The notes: generated by a model not told the origin, from the letters alone. A stretch of 22,753 nucleotides of DNA from Allobrachymonas sp. (GCA_018054915.1 JAGPIR010000002.1:1-22753), one strand, 5' to 3'; positions 1-8,206 are shown, counted from the first letter of the stretch. Made by a program: numbers and translations.

Positions 1-61
1 GCTCGTAGGTCAGCATGACCTGGCGGCCGTGGTAGGCCATATTAAGCTGCACGCCGCGCTT
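1..61 (-). pseudogene. lepA: lepA reading frame continuing past the in-frame stop (runs off window)
   Basis: Directly after the TAG at 62-64, the same reading frame translates to KRGVQLNMAYHGRQ followed by VMLTYE. This matches the conserved LepA stretch that follows TLCIEKRGVQ in E. coli LepA (KRGVQ, MxYHG, Q, LTYE). The frame is therefore intact on both sides of the stop, and only one codon is altered. The remaining C-terminal part (about 150 residues in the family) would lie outside the window. It would be translated only by read-through or reinitiation, if at all. Confidence 0.75.
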
Positions 62-1351
62 CTAGTTGGCCAGCGTCATCATCGGGCCGACGTATTCCTG
101 TGGCATGTACAGGTGCACAGTGACGATGGGCTCACGGATTTCCTGAGTCCGGCCCTGTTCGGGCATTTTGGATGGATTTTCAACCATCACCACTTCACCA
201 TCACCTTTGACCACCTGGTACACCACACTGGGTGCGGTGGTGATGAGATCCTGGTCAAATTCGCGTTCCAACCGCTCCTGAACAATTTCCATGTGCAGCA
301 GGCCCAGAAAGCCGCAGCGGAAACCGAAACCCAGCGCCTGCGAAACTTCCGGCTCGTAGTGCAAACTGGCGTCGTTGAGCTGGAGTTTTTCCAGTGAATC
401 GCGCAAGGCATCGTATTCGCTTGATTCTGTGGGGTACAAACCGGCAAACACTTGCGGCTGCACTTCCTTGAAACCCGGTAGCGCTTTTTCCGCCGGTCCC
501 AGATTGTTGGGCAGCTTTTTCTCCAGAGTAATAGTGTCGCCCACCTTAGCCGCTTTGAGCTCTTTGATGCCGGCGATGATGTAGCCCACCTCGCCCGCTT
601 CCAATGCGTCACGCGGTTGGTTGGCCGGTGTGAACACGCCCAGGTTACCGGCTTCGTAGGCGGCGCCTGTCGCCATCAGCTTGATGCGCTCGCCTTTGCG
701 CAGGCGGCCATCGACCACGCGCACCAGCATGACCACGCCCACATAGCTATCAAACCAGGAGTCGATGATCATGGCGCGCAAAGGCGCGTCAGGGTTGCCA
801 CGTGGTGCAGGCACCTTGGCAACAATCTGCTCAAGCACATCATCAATGCCCATGCCCGTTTTGGCAGAAATGGCAATGGCTTCGCTGGCATCGATGCCGA
901 TCACGTCCTCGATTTCGACTTTGGCGTTTTCAGGATCGGCCTGCGGCAGATCCATCTTGTTGAGCACCGGCAGCACTTCCACGCCCAGGTCGAGCGCGGT
1001 GTAGCAATTGGCCACCGTCTGCGCCTCCACGCCCTGGCTGGCATCCACCACCAGCAGCGCACCCTCGCAAGCGCTCAGGGAGCGGCTGACTTCGTAGCTG
1101 AAATCCACATGACCAGGGGTGTCGATCAGATTGAGGTTGTAGGTTTTTCCGTCTCGCGCCGTGTATTGCAAGGCCGCAGTCTGCGCCTTGATCGTGATGC
1201 CGCGCTCTTTCTCGATTTCCATCGAATCGAGCACCTGATCGCTCATTTCACGTTTGGACAGCCCCCCGCAACGAACGATCAGACGATCCGCCAATGTCGA
1301 TTTGCCATGGTCAATATGCGCGATGATGGAAAAGTTTCGAATGTGCTGCAT
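62..1351 (-). CDS. lepA: Elongation factor 4 (LepA) GTPase, truncated by an in-frame amber codon
   Basis: LepA is a ribosome-binding translational GTPase (EF4) linked to 30S assembly and translation under stress. All G-domain motifs are visible: AHIDHGKST at residues 11-19, DTPGH at 77-81, NKMD at 131-134 and SAK at 162-164. Later family stretches such as [18 protein letters not shown] are also intact. I chose ATG 1351 because [18 protein letters not shown] matches the usual N-terminus; the frame is open further upstream but without homology. A GTG directly precedes the ATG. The protein stops after 429 residues, against about 600 for the family, and lacks the end of the EF-G-like C-terminal part and the LepA-specific domain. 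The stop replaces a residue that is Glu in E. coli, so one change (GAG or CAG to TAG) explains it. It is separated from the upstream protease gene by a terminator and so should have its own promoter, which I could not identify. A sequencing error is a real alternative. Confidence 0.85.
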   Translation of the reverse strand: MQHIRNFSIIAHIDHGKSTLADRLIVRCGGLSKREMSDQVLDSMEIEKERGITIKAQTAALQYTARDGKTYNLNLIDTPGHVDFSYEVSRSLSACEGALLVVDASQGVEAQTVANCYTALDLGVEVLPVLNKMDLPQADPENAKVEIEDVIGIDASEAIAISAKTGMGIDDVLEQIVAKVPAPRGNPDAPLRAMIIDSWFDSYVGVVMLVRVVDGRLRKGERIKLMATGAAYEAGNLGVFTPANQPRDALEAGEVGYIIAGIKELKAAKVGDTITLEKKLPNNLGPAEKALPGFKEVQPQVFAGLYPTESSEYDALRDSLEKLQLNDASLHYEPEVSQALGFGFRCGFLGLLHMEIVQERLEREFDQDLITTAPSVVYQVVKGDGEVVMVENPSKMPEQGRTQEIREPIVTVHLYMPQEYVGPMMTLAN

Positions 1352-1446
1352 CACGTTCCAGGCAATAGGAACGGCGGTGCCTGCAAAAACATGCCTGGCA
1401 ACACCATCACACTGGCCAACGGTTTGTTTGAAAAAGAAATCACAAC

Positions 1447-1470
1447 AAAAAGGCGCGCCTCGCGCGCGCC
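1447..1470 (-). terminator. Rho-independent terminator after the Do-like protease gene
   Basis: On the minus strand a perfect 7-bp GC stem (GGCGCGC/GCGCGCC, loop 5 nt, 1452-1470) is followed at once by TTTTT and then a T-rich run. It lies about 90 bases beyond the protease stop codon and about 100 bases before lepA, so it should end the rpoE-rseA-rseB-protease transcript and uncouple lepA. Confidence 0.8.
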
Positions 1471-1560
1471 GCATTGCTTATTCATTAAGCAGCCGCATTT
1501 TACCCAAGAATCACATGACATCCAGCCGGCTGTCACTATTTGCAGCTACAACATATGCCC

Positions 1561-3219
1561 TCAGCGCGGCCGGATCATGCCGTACTGCGCCATGCCGTCG
1601 CGCAGAACCAGAACAGTTGTTGGACGGCCGGCAGGCATTTTCCCGATCGCCGCATTGAGGGCAGCTACGCTATCGACCAACTGATTGCCCAGCGAAAGAA
1701 TGACATCACCGGCCTGCAAACCGGCTTGTTCGGCGCTGCTGCCTGACACGACGCCACGCACCAGCACCCCATTTTTTATGCCCAGCTGGCTGCGCTGAGA
1801 GGCCGCCAGTTCTGTCACCTCCAGCCCCAGTGAACCTGCCAATGCCCGGGGTGTCGCTCCCCCTTCCTGCTGTTGCAGGGACTGCACCCTGCCCTCTTCC
1901 TCTGCTCTGGCAACCGTCACCGGAACATCCATGCTTTTGCCATTGCGCAACAAGGTCAGCACAGCCTGCGATCCAGGATTGATTGCCCCGATCATGCGTG
2001 GCAGATCGGACGTGCGCCCGATGGTTTTGCCATTGACCCTGGTGATGATGTCGCCGGGCTGAATGCCCGCCTTATCGGCAGGCGCACCGGCTTCAACGCT
2101 GCGCACCAGAGCCCCCTGCTCAGCTGCCAGGCCCATCGATTCCCCCACTTCCTTGCTCAGCGGGGCAATTTGCACACCGATCCGGCCGCGTGTGACTGCG
2201 CCTGTGGCGCGCAACTGATCGGCAATGCGGATGGCCTCATCGATCGGAATCGAAAACGAAATGCCCATGTAGCCGCCTGATCGCGAATAGATCTGGCTAT
2301 TGATGCCCACCACTTCGCCCGACATATTGATCAACGGTCCTCCGGAATTTCCGGGGTTGATGGCCACGTCGGTCTGAATGAACGGCAGGTATTCGCCCGT
2401 GTCACGCTGCTTGGCGCTGACAATACCCACAGTCACGCTGTTGTCCAGGCCGAACGGAGAGCCGATCGCCATCACCCACTGCCCCACCTTGAGCACTTCA
2501 GCATTCCCGATGCTGACCACCGGCAGATCCTTGGCATCGACCTTAATCACGGCCACATCGGTCCGACTGTCCTTGCCGACTACCTTGCCCCGGAATTCGC
2601 GCTTGTCGGCCAGGGTCACCACCAGCGCATCGGCGTCGTCAACGACATGGGCGTTGGTCAGAATGTAGCCATCAGCCGAAATGATGAATCCTGAACCAAT
2701 ACCTGTTGGACGTTCGTCGCCCCCTTCGGGCAAAGGCTGATTCCTGCGCGGTATCTGCTGCGGTTCAATCCCGAAAAAGCGCCGCAGAAGCTCTTCCATC
2801 GGATCCCCCGATCCTTGCCCGCGCAAGGGTCCCTTTCTGATTCTTTCCATCACCCGGATGTTGACAACCGACGGGCCCACGCGATCGACAAGAGGCGTGA
2901 AGTCAGGCAGCCCGCTCACCAGCACAGGTGATGATGAAGGAGTAGTCGGCACAAATGCAATCGATGCTTCCTGGCTTGCCGTTGAAGAGGGACTTGCCGG
3001 CAATGCCGGGCCGGAGTTCTTGCACCCCGCCCCCCCCATTACCAACAGAAGCGCAAGAAGCACCGGGCCCACCGGACGGCGTTTGCCGCCACGCCGTGTG
3101 GGGTCCAACAAATCCAGAATGGCAGAAAAACTGGAAAAAACGGAAAGGATGCGAATGCCCAAGGCGATTACCTCATCAAAAAAACATGCCTCTTGGCCCA
3201 GATGGAGATATTGACACAT
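1561..3219 (-). CDS. Do-like periplasmic serine endoprotease (DegP/DegQ/MucD family)
   Basis: This is a HtrA-family envelope quality-control protease. It has a basic stretch and hydrophobic segment (RRGGKRRP, then about residues 50-65, ending GGAGC66) that looks like a signal peptide. A trypsin-like domain carries the triad His191 (LTNAHVV), Asp221 (RTDVAVIK) and Ser292 (GNSGGPL). Two PDZ domains follow at about 345-435 and 455-545. Cys66 could be lipidated, but GAGC is a poor lipobox. The start is uncertain: ATG 3219 has only a closely spaced AGGA, whereas TTG 3162 has GAGG at about 8 nt spacing and would give 533 residues. It lies 71 bases after rseB (ATG start) and is followed by a terminator. 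In relatives the rpoE-mucA-mucB-mucD order places this protease in the sigma-E regulon, so degrading misfolded envelope proteins is the likely role. I leave the symbol open because mucD, degP and degQ cannot be separated by eye. Confidence 0.9.
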   Translation of the reverse strand: MCQYLHLGQEACFFDEVIALGIRILSVFSSFSAILDLLDPTRRGGKRRPVGPVLLALLLVMGGAGCKNSGPALPASPSSTASQEASIAFVPTTPSSSPVLVSGLPDFTPLVDRVGPSVVNIRVMERIRKGPLRGQGSGDPMEELLRRFFGIEPQQIPRRNQPLPEGGDERPTGIGSGFIISADGYILTNAHVVDDADALVVTLADKREFRGKVVGKDSRTDVAVIKVDAKDLPVVSIGNAEVLKVGQWVMAIGSPFGLDNSVTVGIVSAKQRDTGEYLPFIQTDVAINPGNSGGPLINMSGEVVGINSQIYSRSGGYMGISFSIPIDEAIRIADQLRATGAVTRGRIGVQIAPLSKEVGESMGLAAEQGALVRSVEAGAPADKAGIQPGDIITRVNGKTIGRTSDLPRMIGAINPGSQAVLTLLRNGKSMDVPVTVARAEEEGRVQSLQQQEGGATPRALAGSLGLEVTELAASQRSQLGIKNGVLVRGVVSGSSAEQAGLQAGDVILSLGNQLVDSVAALNAAIGKMPAGRPTTVLVLRDGMAQYGMIRPR

Positions 3220-3224
3220 TCATC

Positions 3225-3246
3225 CTGCTGCAACACAGCGCAGCAG
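3225..3246 (-). promoter_or_regulatory. Hairpin at the ribosome binding site of the protease gene
   Basis: A perfect 7-bp inverted repeat (CTGCTGC, 8-nt loop, GCAGCAG) ends 5 bases upstream of ATG 3219. The distal arm covers the beginning of the AGGA that would serve this ATG. If ATG 3219 is used, the hairpin could limit initiation; if TTG 3162 is used, it is simply in the leader. A role is inference only. Confidence 0.35.
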
Positions 3247-3290
3247 CAATGCCCATAACGCCCATGGCAAAACACCCTGCACGGCACTGT

Positions 3291-4460
3291 TTATGGCCGG
3301 TACAGGGAATCCACCGCCTGTTGCAGGGCCGCCTGAGGCACAGCGCCAATGGCTGTTAGCTGGTACGCATTGGCGTACATGCGGCTGGCCATGCGAGCAA
3401 TGGTTTCAGCAGAACGTCTGGGCGGCCCCGACGGGCGGTCCGGCATGTGGGGCCCGATGAACAGCGAAAACCGGGACAGGCCATCCGTTAGCACACAGTG
3501 CAACACCCGCTGCTCCCCGGCAACGCCGGCCGTTTCCTGTGGTTGTTGCACAGGCTGACGCCCGCCTTGTCGCATGCCCGCAATATTGCGCCAATAGCAT
3601 TGCTGGACCACATAGCCCGGCAAGGGCTTGCGCCAGGCCCAACCCTGCTCGCTTAACGAGGTAGCAGGAGGCAAATGGCGTCCACTGGGCCGCCTTTCGC
3701 CAGCTGAACGCTCCAGCATGGCCTGCATAGCCGCATAATCCACCGGAGCAGGGATCTGCACGTCAGAGAAGGCAATTTCCCGCAGGACCCCGGCCTGTTC
3801 CCACCGGTATGGCGGGGCTGAATCCATTTCAAGCATTTGCCATTTCAGCAGCAAGCCGGTTTTTTGCTCGGTCCAGAAGCGATACGGGGCGCGCAAATTG
3901 TCTGAAGGCACAAATCCGACGACATCGGCCTGGTAATTGGCGACGCGCTGCTGACCCAGAAATACCGCCCGGTAGTGTCTGGCAATTTCGCGCTGCTGCG
4001 GCTGCGACAGCCGCTCAATCCCGAAAAACGGCGAACCGCCGTGTGCCCCGTCACGCATCGCCAGTAGCCGCCGGTCTTTTCCTTCTCCTTCCCAGGCGGA
4101 AACCTCATTGCCGCTGCGCATGAAGGTTCTCGGGGCTCCAGAAAGCATTTCCATACGGTCAATCTGCTTGACGCCCTGCGCGGCATGCCAAACGCGTGCA
4201 CTGTGCAAACTGCCGCGTTCGCGCATGACGGTGACTGTTCCGGTATACGAATGATTCGCCACAGCCTGCTGCCAGCGTTGCATCCAGTGCATGGCATTGG
4301 CCGGTACGGCGCTACCTGCAGCCACTTGCTGCATTTGCTGGCCCCAGGCAGGACGTACCATTACGCCCCCTGCTGCCACCAACGGCAAAACCATGACGAC
4401 GATCCAATGCCTTCCCCATCGGGGCGCGCCATCCGGACCGAGGCTATTCAAAGCGCTCAA
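3291..4460 (-). CDS. rseB: Sigma-E regulatory protein RseB/MucB, periplasmic
   Basis: RseB/MucB binds the periplasmic part of the anti-sigma factor RseA and shields it from proteolysis; off-pathway lipoprotein or LPS signals release it. The 389-residue protein has an N-terminal hydrophobic segment (about residues 18-40, ending PAWGQQ) consistent with a Sec signal. A MucB/RseB N-terminal domain follows (NHSYTGTVTVMRERG, VKQIDRMEMLSGAPR) and a smaller C-terminal domain (GYVVQQCYWR to HCVLTDGLSRFSLFI). The start is TTG at 4460, overlapping the rseA stop as TTGA and preceded by GAAGGGG at about 7 nt; no better start lies nearby. The overlap implies translational coupling to rseA. Family assignment rests on these motifs and on position between rseA and the Do-like protease. 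Confidence 0.87.
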   Translation of the reverse strand: MSALNSLGPDGAPRWGRHWIVVMVLPLVAAGGVMVRPAWGQQMQQVAAGSAVPANAMHWMQRWQQAVANHSYTGTVTVMRERGSLHSARVWHAAQGVKQIDRMEMLSGAPRTFMRSGNEVSAWEGEGKDRRLLAMRDGAHGGSPFFGIERLSQPQQREIARHYRAVFLGQQRVANYQADVVGFVPSDNLRAPYRFWTEQKTGLLLKWQMLEMDSAPPYRWEQAGVLREIAFSDVQIPAPVDYAAMQAMLERSAGERRPSGRHLPPATSLSEQGWAWRKPLPGYVVQQCYWRNIAGMRQGGRQPVQQPQETAGVAGEQRVLHCVLTDGLSRFSLFIGPHMPDRPSGPPRRSAETIARMASRMYANAYQLTAIGAVPQAALQQAVDSLYRP

Positions 4461-5161
4461 AATGGATCCCCTTCATTTAGCGGCAGCGCATCCTGCAACA
4501 ACACAGGCTCTCCCAATTGGGCATGGGCCAGTATCAGGGCCTCTGTGTACGTATCGGATGTCGCAACGGTATCGGCAGTCTGCCAGGCAGGTATCTCCTG
4601 CATCCGTTGAGAGCTGGAAGATCCCTCGGCAGCAACCGACGCGCCCGCGGCGCTGCTACGCACGGCTACCAATGAACGATTCACCGTTGGCGCCGATGAT
4701 TGCCCCATCAGGTTCCAGGACACTAGGCCCACGGCGATCAGTGACGCAAACCCTGCAGCCATTTTCCAGCGCCAGACCGGATCGTTGGCTGCCGCTGCCG
4801 GTCTGGAAATGGTAACAACCGGGTTTGCCTGCGCGGACAGCGGTGCGGAAACACTATCAGGACTATCCATAACAGCAGCGTCTGACAACCGGTGTTGCAA
4901 ATGCGCGATCCAAGCTGGAGAGCCAACCACCGAATGGCCGGGAGCCCTTTCTTCATGGAGTTGAGCGAGTTGCAGACAATCAGCGCCTGCGTGCCAAAGC
5001 CGCCATTTTTGTTGCGCCTCCGGGTCATCCAGCAACCATTGCACCAGTTCCTCCTGACTGATGCCTGGTGGCAGATCTTGCCCATCCATCCAGGCGGACA
5101 AGGCTTCGGCCAGCAATGAAGAATCTACATGTTTGGCTACTAATTCAATAGACTTTTGCAT
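4457..5161 (-). CDS. rseA: Anti-sigma-E factor RseA/MucA
   Basis: RseA is an inner-membrane protein that holds sigma-E inactive until regulated proteolysis. The 234-residue product has an N-terminal cytoplasmic anti-sigma domain (LSAWMDGQDL at 21-30, then an acidic helix EELVQWLLDDPEAQQKW), one membrane segment at about 133-152 (KMAAGFASLIAVGLVSWNLM) and a periplasmic tail rich in Ser and Ala that would meet RseB. Start ATG 5161 is preferred over the in-frame TTG at 5167 because AGGA lies 7 nt upstream of the ATG. It follows rpoE by 81 bases and overlaps rseB by a few bases, the usual rpoE-rseA-rseB order. Sequence conservation in this family is low, so context carries part of the call. Confidence 0.9.
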   Translation of the reverse strand: MQKSIELVAKHVDSSLLAEALSAWMDGQDLPPGISQEELVQWLLDDPEAQQKWRLWHAGADCLQLAQLHEERAPGHSVVGSPAWIAHLQHRLSDAAVMDSPDSVSAPLSAQANPVVTISRPAAAANDPVWRWKMAAGFASLIAVGLVSWNLMGQSSAPTVNRSLVAVRSSAAGASVAAEGSSSSQRMQEIPAWQTADTVATSDTYTEALILAHAQLGEPVLLQDALPLNEGDPF

Positions 5162-5242
5162 TATCAAGTCCTGTCAATCATGCTTCGTCTTACGCTCTTA
5201 TCCATCCTGCTTACCCAAATTCACCGCCTATGTCTGTCATTT

Positions 5243-5914
5243 TTACCAGCGTTTGCCGCTGCGGTGTTCCAACAGGGGACCCACTTTGGCGGCAATGGCC
5301 TCACGCGCCCTGAAAATACGCGAACGCACCGTCCCAACAGGAACATCCGTCAGACCGGCAATTTCCTCGTAGCTCAGGCCCTCCATTTCCCGCAACTCCA
5401 ACGCCTGCCGATACTCCTGCGGCAATGAAGCGATGGCACCCTCTACAGCGCGAGCAATCTGACGGGCGGCCACCACGGCCTCCGGGCTATCTTGACTGGT
5501 TGGTTCCTGTTTCTCCAGAAAAGTTTCCCCAGCAGCGTCGTTTTCCGGCAGTAATTCCGACAAAAGAACCACCGGATCCCTCTTTTTTTCTTGCAGAGCC
5601 TTGTAAGCCGTATTGACGGCAATGCGATGCAGCCAGGTATAAAACCGCGCATCCCCGCGAAACTGGCGCAAACTGCGGTAGGCGCTGATAAAGACATCCT
5701 GCGTAATATCGGACGCCTGATCGGAGTCACGCACCATACGGGTTACCAGCCGCTCAATCCGCTTCTGGTATTTGACAACCAGCAGTTCGAAGGCTTTTTG
5801 CTCTCCAGACAGGACCCGCTGGATCAATGCCCACTCCATCCGGGCCTCGCCGTCCGCAAGTGTCCCCTGATTGCCGGCATCTGCACCTGGCTGCTCGCTC
5901 ATAGGCGCCTTCAT
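5243..5914 (-). CDS. rpoE: RNA polymerase sigma factor RpoE (AlgU), ECF family
   Basis: This is an ECF sigma factor that directs transcription of envelope stress genes. Of 223 residues, sigma region 2 spans about 37-107 (AFELLVVKYQ, DITQDVFISAYR, FYTWLHRIAVNTA) and region 4 about 157-212 (SLPQEYRQALELREMEGLSYEEIA then the helix-turn-helix recognition stretch VPVGTVRSRIFRARE). I chose ATG 5914 because it overlaps the upstream TGA as ATGA with AAGGG about 9 nt before it. ATG 5902 (MSEQPG, with AAGG 5 nt upstream) is an equally tenable start. About 20-25 residues ahead of the sigma domain are of no recognised family. The gene follows fabF and a small membrane protein with overlapping or near-overlapping ends, so its basal expression may be tied to the fatty acid operon. 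I did not find a convincing autoregulated sigma-E promoter. Confidence 0.95.
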   Translation of the reverse strand: MKAPMSEQPGADAGNQGTLADGEARMEWALIQRVLSGEQKAFELLVVKYQKRIERLVTRMVRDSDQASDITQDVFISAYRSLRQFRGDARFYTWLHRIAVNTAYKALQEKKRDPVVLLSELLPENDAAGETFLEKQEPTSQDSPEAVVAARQIARAVEGAIASLPQEYRQALELREMEGLSYEEIAGLTDVPVGTVRSRIFRAREAIAAKVGPLLEHRSGKRW

Positions 5915-6456
5915 GACAAAACGCCCTTGCGCGCCGGAGATTGCCGGCCTTCTGCTTGTACTGTTTGAGACCAAACAACCGCACAGCGCAAGGCATGCCA
6001 ATGTTTGTGGTCCGTCCCCCGGCTGACCCATACCCAGCATGGACTGCAGATTCTCCTTGCCAGACCTTCTTGCACATGTTGCAGTTGCAACAGCATGGCC
6101 CGCTGCAAATCCAGCACCAGAAAACAAGACCCATAATCCGGAAGATTCAGCGCTTGGTCATCCCGCTGCTGCGGCGCGGTTTGGGGCGACAGGCGCCAGA
6201 CATGGCCCGTCCAGACCAACCAGCCGCAAGGCAATGATCGCGCCTGACGCCATGACAGCAGACCAACGCAACCGTAAGCCACCCCTGTGCCGATCCAGAT
6301 GGACAGGCTCGACCGTTGCGCCTGCTCCAACGCCAGCAGCCAGCCCAGCAACACAGCGCCAATCGCCAGCATCAGCACAGCTGTCATCAGCAAAACCACC
6401 CGAAGCCCGCCCGGTGCCAGGCAGTAATGCACAGGAGCTGGGGCAGAGGACTTCAC
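5911..6456 (-). CDS. Two-TM hypothetical protein, YgfX/CptA-like layout
   Basis: This 181-residue protein starts at GTG 6456 (AAGG just upstream) 21 bases after fabF and overlaps the rpoE start as ATGA. Two membrane segments are visible, at about residues 18-42 (VVLLMTAVLMLAIGAVLLGW) and 53-70 (WIGTGVAYGCVGLLSW), followed by a soluble tail. The layout resembles YgfX/CptA: a helical hairpin, then SWRQARSL, a WRL strand region and a C-terminal WVSRGTDHKHWHALRCAVVW. This last stretch lines up with E. coli YgfX LWLAADSMDEAEWRDLRRIL by eye. Known YgfX proteins act at the cell division/cytoskeleton interface or pair with a SdhE-like partner; no SdhE gene is seen here, so function is unassigned. The protein is unusually rich in Trp and Cys near the end. 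The gene itself is well supported by operon fit; the family link is tentative. Confidence 0.7.
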   Translation of the reverse strand: MKSSAPAPVHYCLAPGGLRVVLLMTAVLMLAIGAVLLGWLLALEQAQRSSLSIWIGTGVAYGCVGLLSWRQARSLPCGWLVWTGHVWRLSPQTAPQQRDDQALNLPDYGSCFLVLDLQRAMLLQLQHVQEGLARRICSPCWVWVSRGTDHKHWHALRCAVVWSQTVQAEGRQSPARKGVLS

Positions 6457-6477
6457 AACGCCTTGTCGAACACAGCC

Positions 6478-7722
6478 TCAAATGCGCCTGAAAATCAGCG
6501 TTCCGTTGGTGCCACCAAAACCGAAATTGTTTTTCATGGCCACATCGATCTTCATGTCGCGCGCCACATTGGCACAGTAATCCAGATCACATTCCGGATC
6601 CTGATTGTCCAGGTTGATGGTAGGAGGGGATTTCTGATGACAAAGGGCTAGCACAGTGAAAACGCTTTCCACGCCACCCGCGCCTCCGAGCAAATGCCCG
6701 GTCATGCTCTTGGTGGAATTCACCACCATCTTCTTGGCATGGTCGCCGAAGGCTGCCTTGATGGCCTTGGTTTCATTAACATCTCCCATTGGCGTGGATG
6801 TGCCATGCGCATTGAGATAATCCACTGCATCGGCATTCATACGCGCATCCTTCAGGGCAGCCAGCATGGCGCGCCGCGGGCCGTCCATACTCGGTGCCGT
6901 GATGTGTCCGGCATCGGCGCTCATGCCGAAACCCACTACTTCCGCATAGATACGCGCACCGCGAGCCTTGGCATGCTCATATTCTTCGAGCACCATGATG
7001 CCAGCGCCTTCACCCAGAACAAACCCATCACGGTCCTTGTCCCAGGGGCGGCTCGCCGCAGTCGGATCATCGTTGCGAGTGGAAAGTGCACGCATGGCAG
7101 CAAATCCGCCAACCCCCATGAGCGAAACGGTCGACTCCGAACCGCCGGCAACCACCACGTCGGCATCTCCGTGCATGATCAAGCGCGCGCCCTGGCCGAT
7201 GCTGTGCAGACCGGAAGTGCAGGCAGTGACAACCGCCAAGTTCGGTCCCGTAAAACCCAGGCGCATGGATACATGCCCCGCCACCATATTGATAATGGAC
7301 GCCGGCACAAAAAACGGGGTGATGCGGCGCGCCCCGCGGCTCATGGCCTCGGAATGCACCTCCTCAATCATCGGCAAGCCGCCAATACCCGAACCAATGA
7401 TGCAACCGATCCGCTCGGCCAGTTCAGGCGGCAAGGCCTCACCGGACGGCAGCCCGGCATCCTGCACAGCTTCAATGGCAGCTGCCAGCCCGTAATGGAT
7501 GAACGTATCCATGGTGCGGGCGTCTTTGACGCTGAGGTATTTTTCCAGTTCGAATCCCTTGACCTCGCCGGCAATGCGGCAAGCAAGAGCAGATGCGTCA
7601 AAGCGGGTAATGGCCGCAATGCCACTGCGGCCGGCCAGCAGGTTGTCCCAAGATTCGGACACTGAATTACCCACTGGCGTAACACATCCCAGGCCAGTGA
7701 CGACAACGCGACGATGAGCCAT
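6478..7722 (-). CDS. fabF: 3-oxoacyl-ACP synthase II (FabF, KAS II)
   Basis: FabF catalyses the elongating condensation of malonyl-ACP with acyl-ACP in the cytosol, releasing CO2. The 414-residue length is typical. The KAS catalytic triad is present: Cys168 in VVTACTSGLHSIG, His306 in NAHGTSTP and His343 in TGHLLGGAGG; the C-terminal GFGGTNGTLIF signature is intact. ATG 7722 is chosen (MAHRRVVVTGLG) with GAGGAG about 4 nt upstream; the frame is open 30 bases further without homology. It is the last fatty acid gene of the cluster, about 110 bases after acpP, with two hairpins in between, and 21 bases before the YgfX-like gene. Confidence 0.97.
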   Translation of the reverse strand: MAHRRVVVTGLGCVTPVGNSVSESWDNLLAGRSGIAAITRFDASALACRIAGEVKGFELEKYLSVKDARTMDTFIHYGLAAAIEAVQDAGLPSGEALPPELAERIGCIIGSGIGGLPMIEEVHSEAMSRGARRITPFFVPASIINMVAGHVSMRLGFTGPNLAVVTACTSGLHSIGQGARLIMHGDADVVVAGGSESTVSLMGVGGFAAMRALSTRNDDPTAASRPWDKDRDGFVLGEGAGIMVLEEYEHAKARGARIYAEVVGFGMSADAGHITAPSMDGPRRAMLAALKDARMNADAVDYLNAHGTSTPMGDVNETKAIKAAFGDHAKKMVVNSTKSMTGHLLGGAGGVESVFTVLALCHQKSPPTINLDNQDPECDLDYCANVARDMKIDVAMKNNFGFGGTNGTLIFRRI

Positions 7723-7743
7723 GTCTCTCCTCAAAAGAGCAAA

Positions 7744-7767
7744 GCCCGTCATGGCACCGCGACGGGC
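7744..7767 (-). promoter_or_regulatory. Hairpin just upstream of fabF
   Basis: A perfect 7-bp stem (GCCCGTC/GACGGGC) with a 10-nt loop is followed on the minus strand by TTTGCTCTTTT and then the fabF ribosome binding site. It resembles a weak terminator or attenuator and could reduce read-through from acpP into fabF. Confidence 0.4.
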
Positions 7768-7792
7768 AGGCAGAAATCGGATTAGTCAGCGT

Positions 7793-7822
7793 GCAACGCC
7801 AGCAACAAAACGCTGGCGTTGC
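7793..7822 (-). promoter_or_regulatory. 11-bp perfect hairpin 3' of acpP
   Basis: A perfect 11-bp inverted repeat (GCAACGCCAGC and its complement, 8-nt loop) starts 10 bases beyond the acpP stop. There is no T-run after it, so it is not a classic terminator. A 3' stabilising or processing hairpin that lets acpP mRNA outlast the rest of the transcript is a reasonable inference, since acyl carrier protein is needed in large excess over the enzymes. Confidence 0.5.
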
Positions 7823-7831
7823 AAACACGCG

Positions 7832-8074
<243 letters not shown>

Positions 8075-8104
8075 TCACTCTATCAGGGTGGTTAAAGAAA
8101 CTGC

Positions 8105-8142
8105 ATTCTAGCCAATTGCAGCAGAAATTCATGGCAATTGGC
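8105..8142 (-). promoter_or_regulatory. Probable acpP promoter with an adjoining 9-bp inverted repeat
   Basis: On the minus strand GGCTAGAAT (TAGAAT at 8110-8105) is a good -10 box about 34 bases before the acpP ATG. Immediately upstream is a perfect 9-bp inverted repeat, GCCAATTGC, 14 nt, GCAATTGGC (8142-8111), which covers the -35 area. No good TTGACA-like -35 is seen at the right spacing, which would suit an activator- or repressor-dependent promoter. The repeat could alternatively be a hairpin at the 3' end of fabG. Confidence 0.45.
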
Positions 8143-8206
8143 CGACAGGCGGGCAAGGAATAACAATTTCGAGGCGGATATCGTACAAAAACTGGCTGCG
8201 GCGCAT

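Noticed and set aside
617..1684. 355-codon plus-strand open frame opposite lepA
   Set aside because: It is a His/Arg-rich shadow translation of lepA and the following terminator region.
6694..7665. 323-codon plus-strand open frame opposite fabF
   Set aside because: It is antisense to intact fabF catalytic motifs and has no recognisable features.
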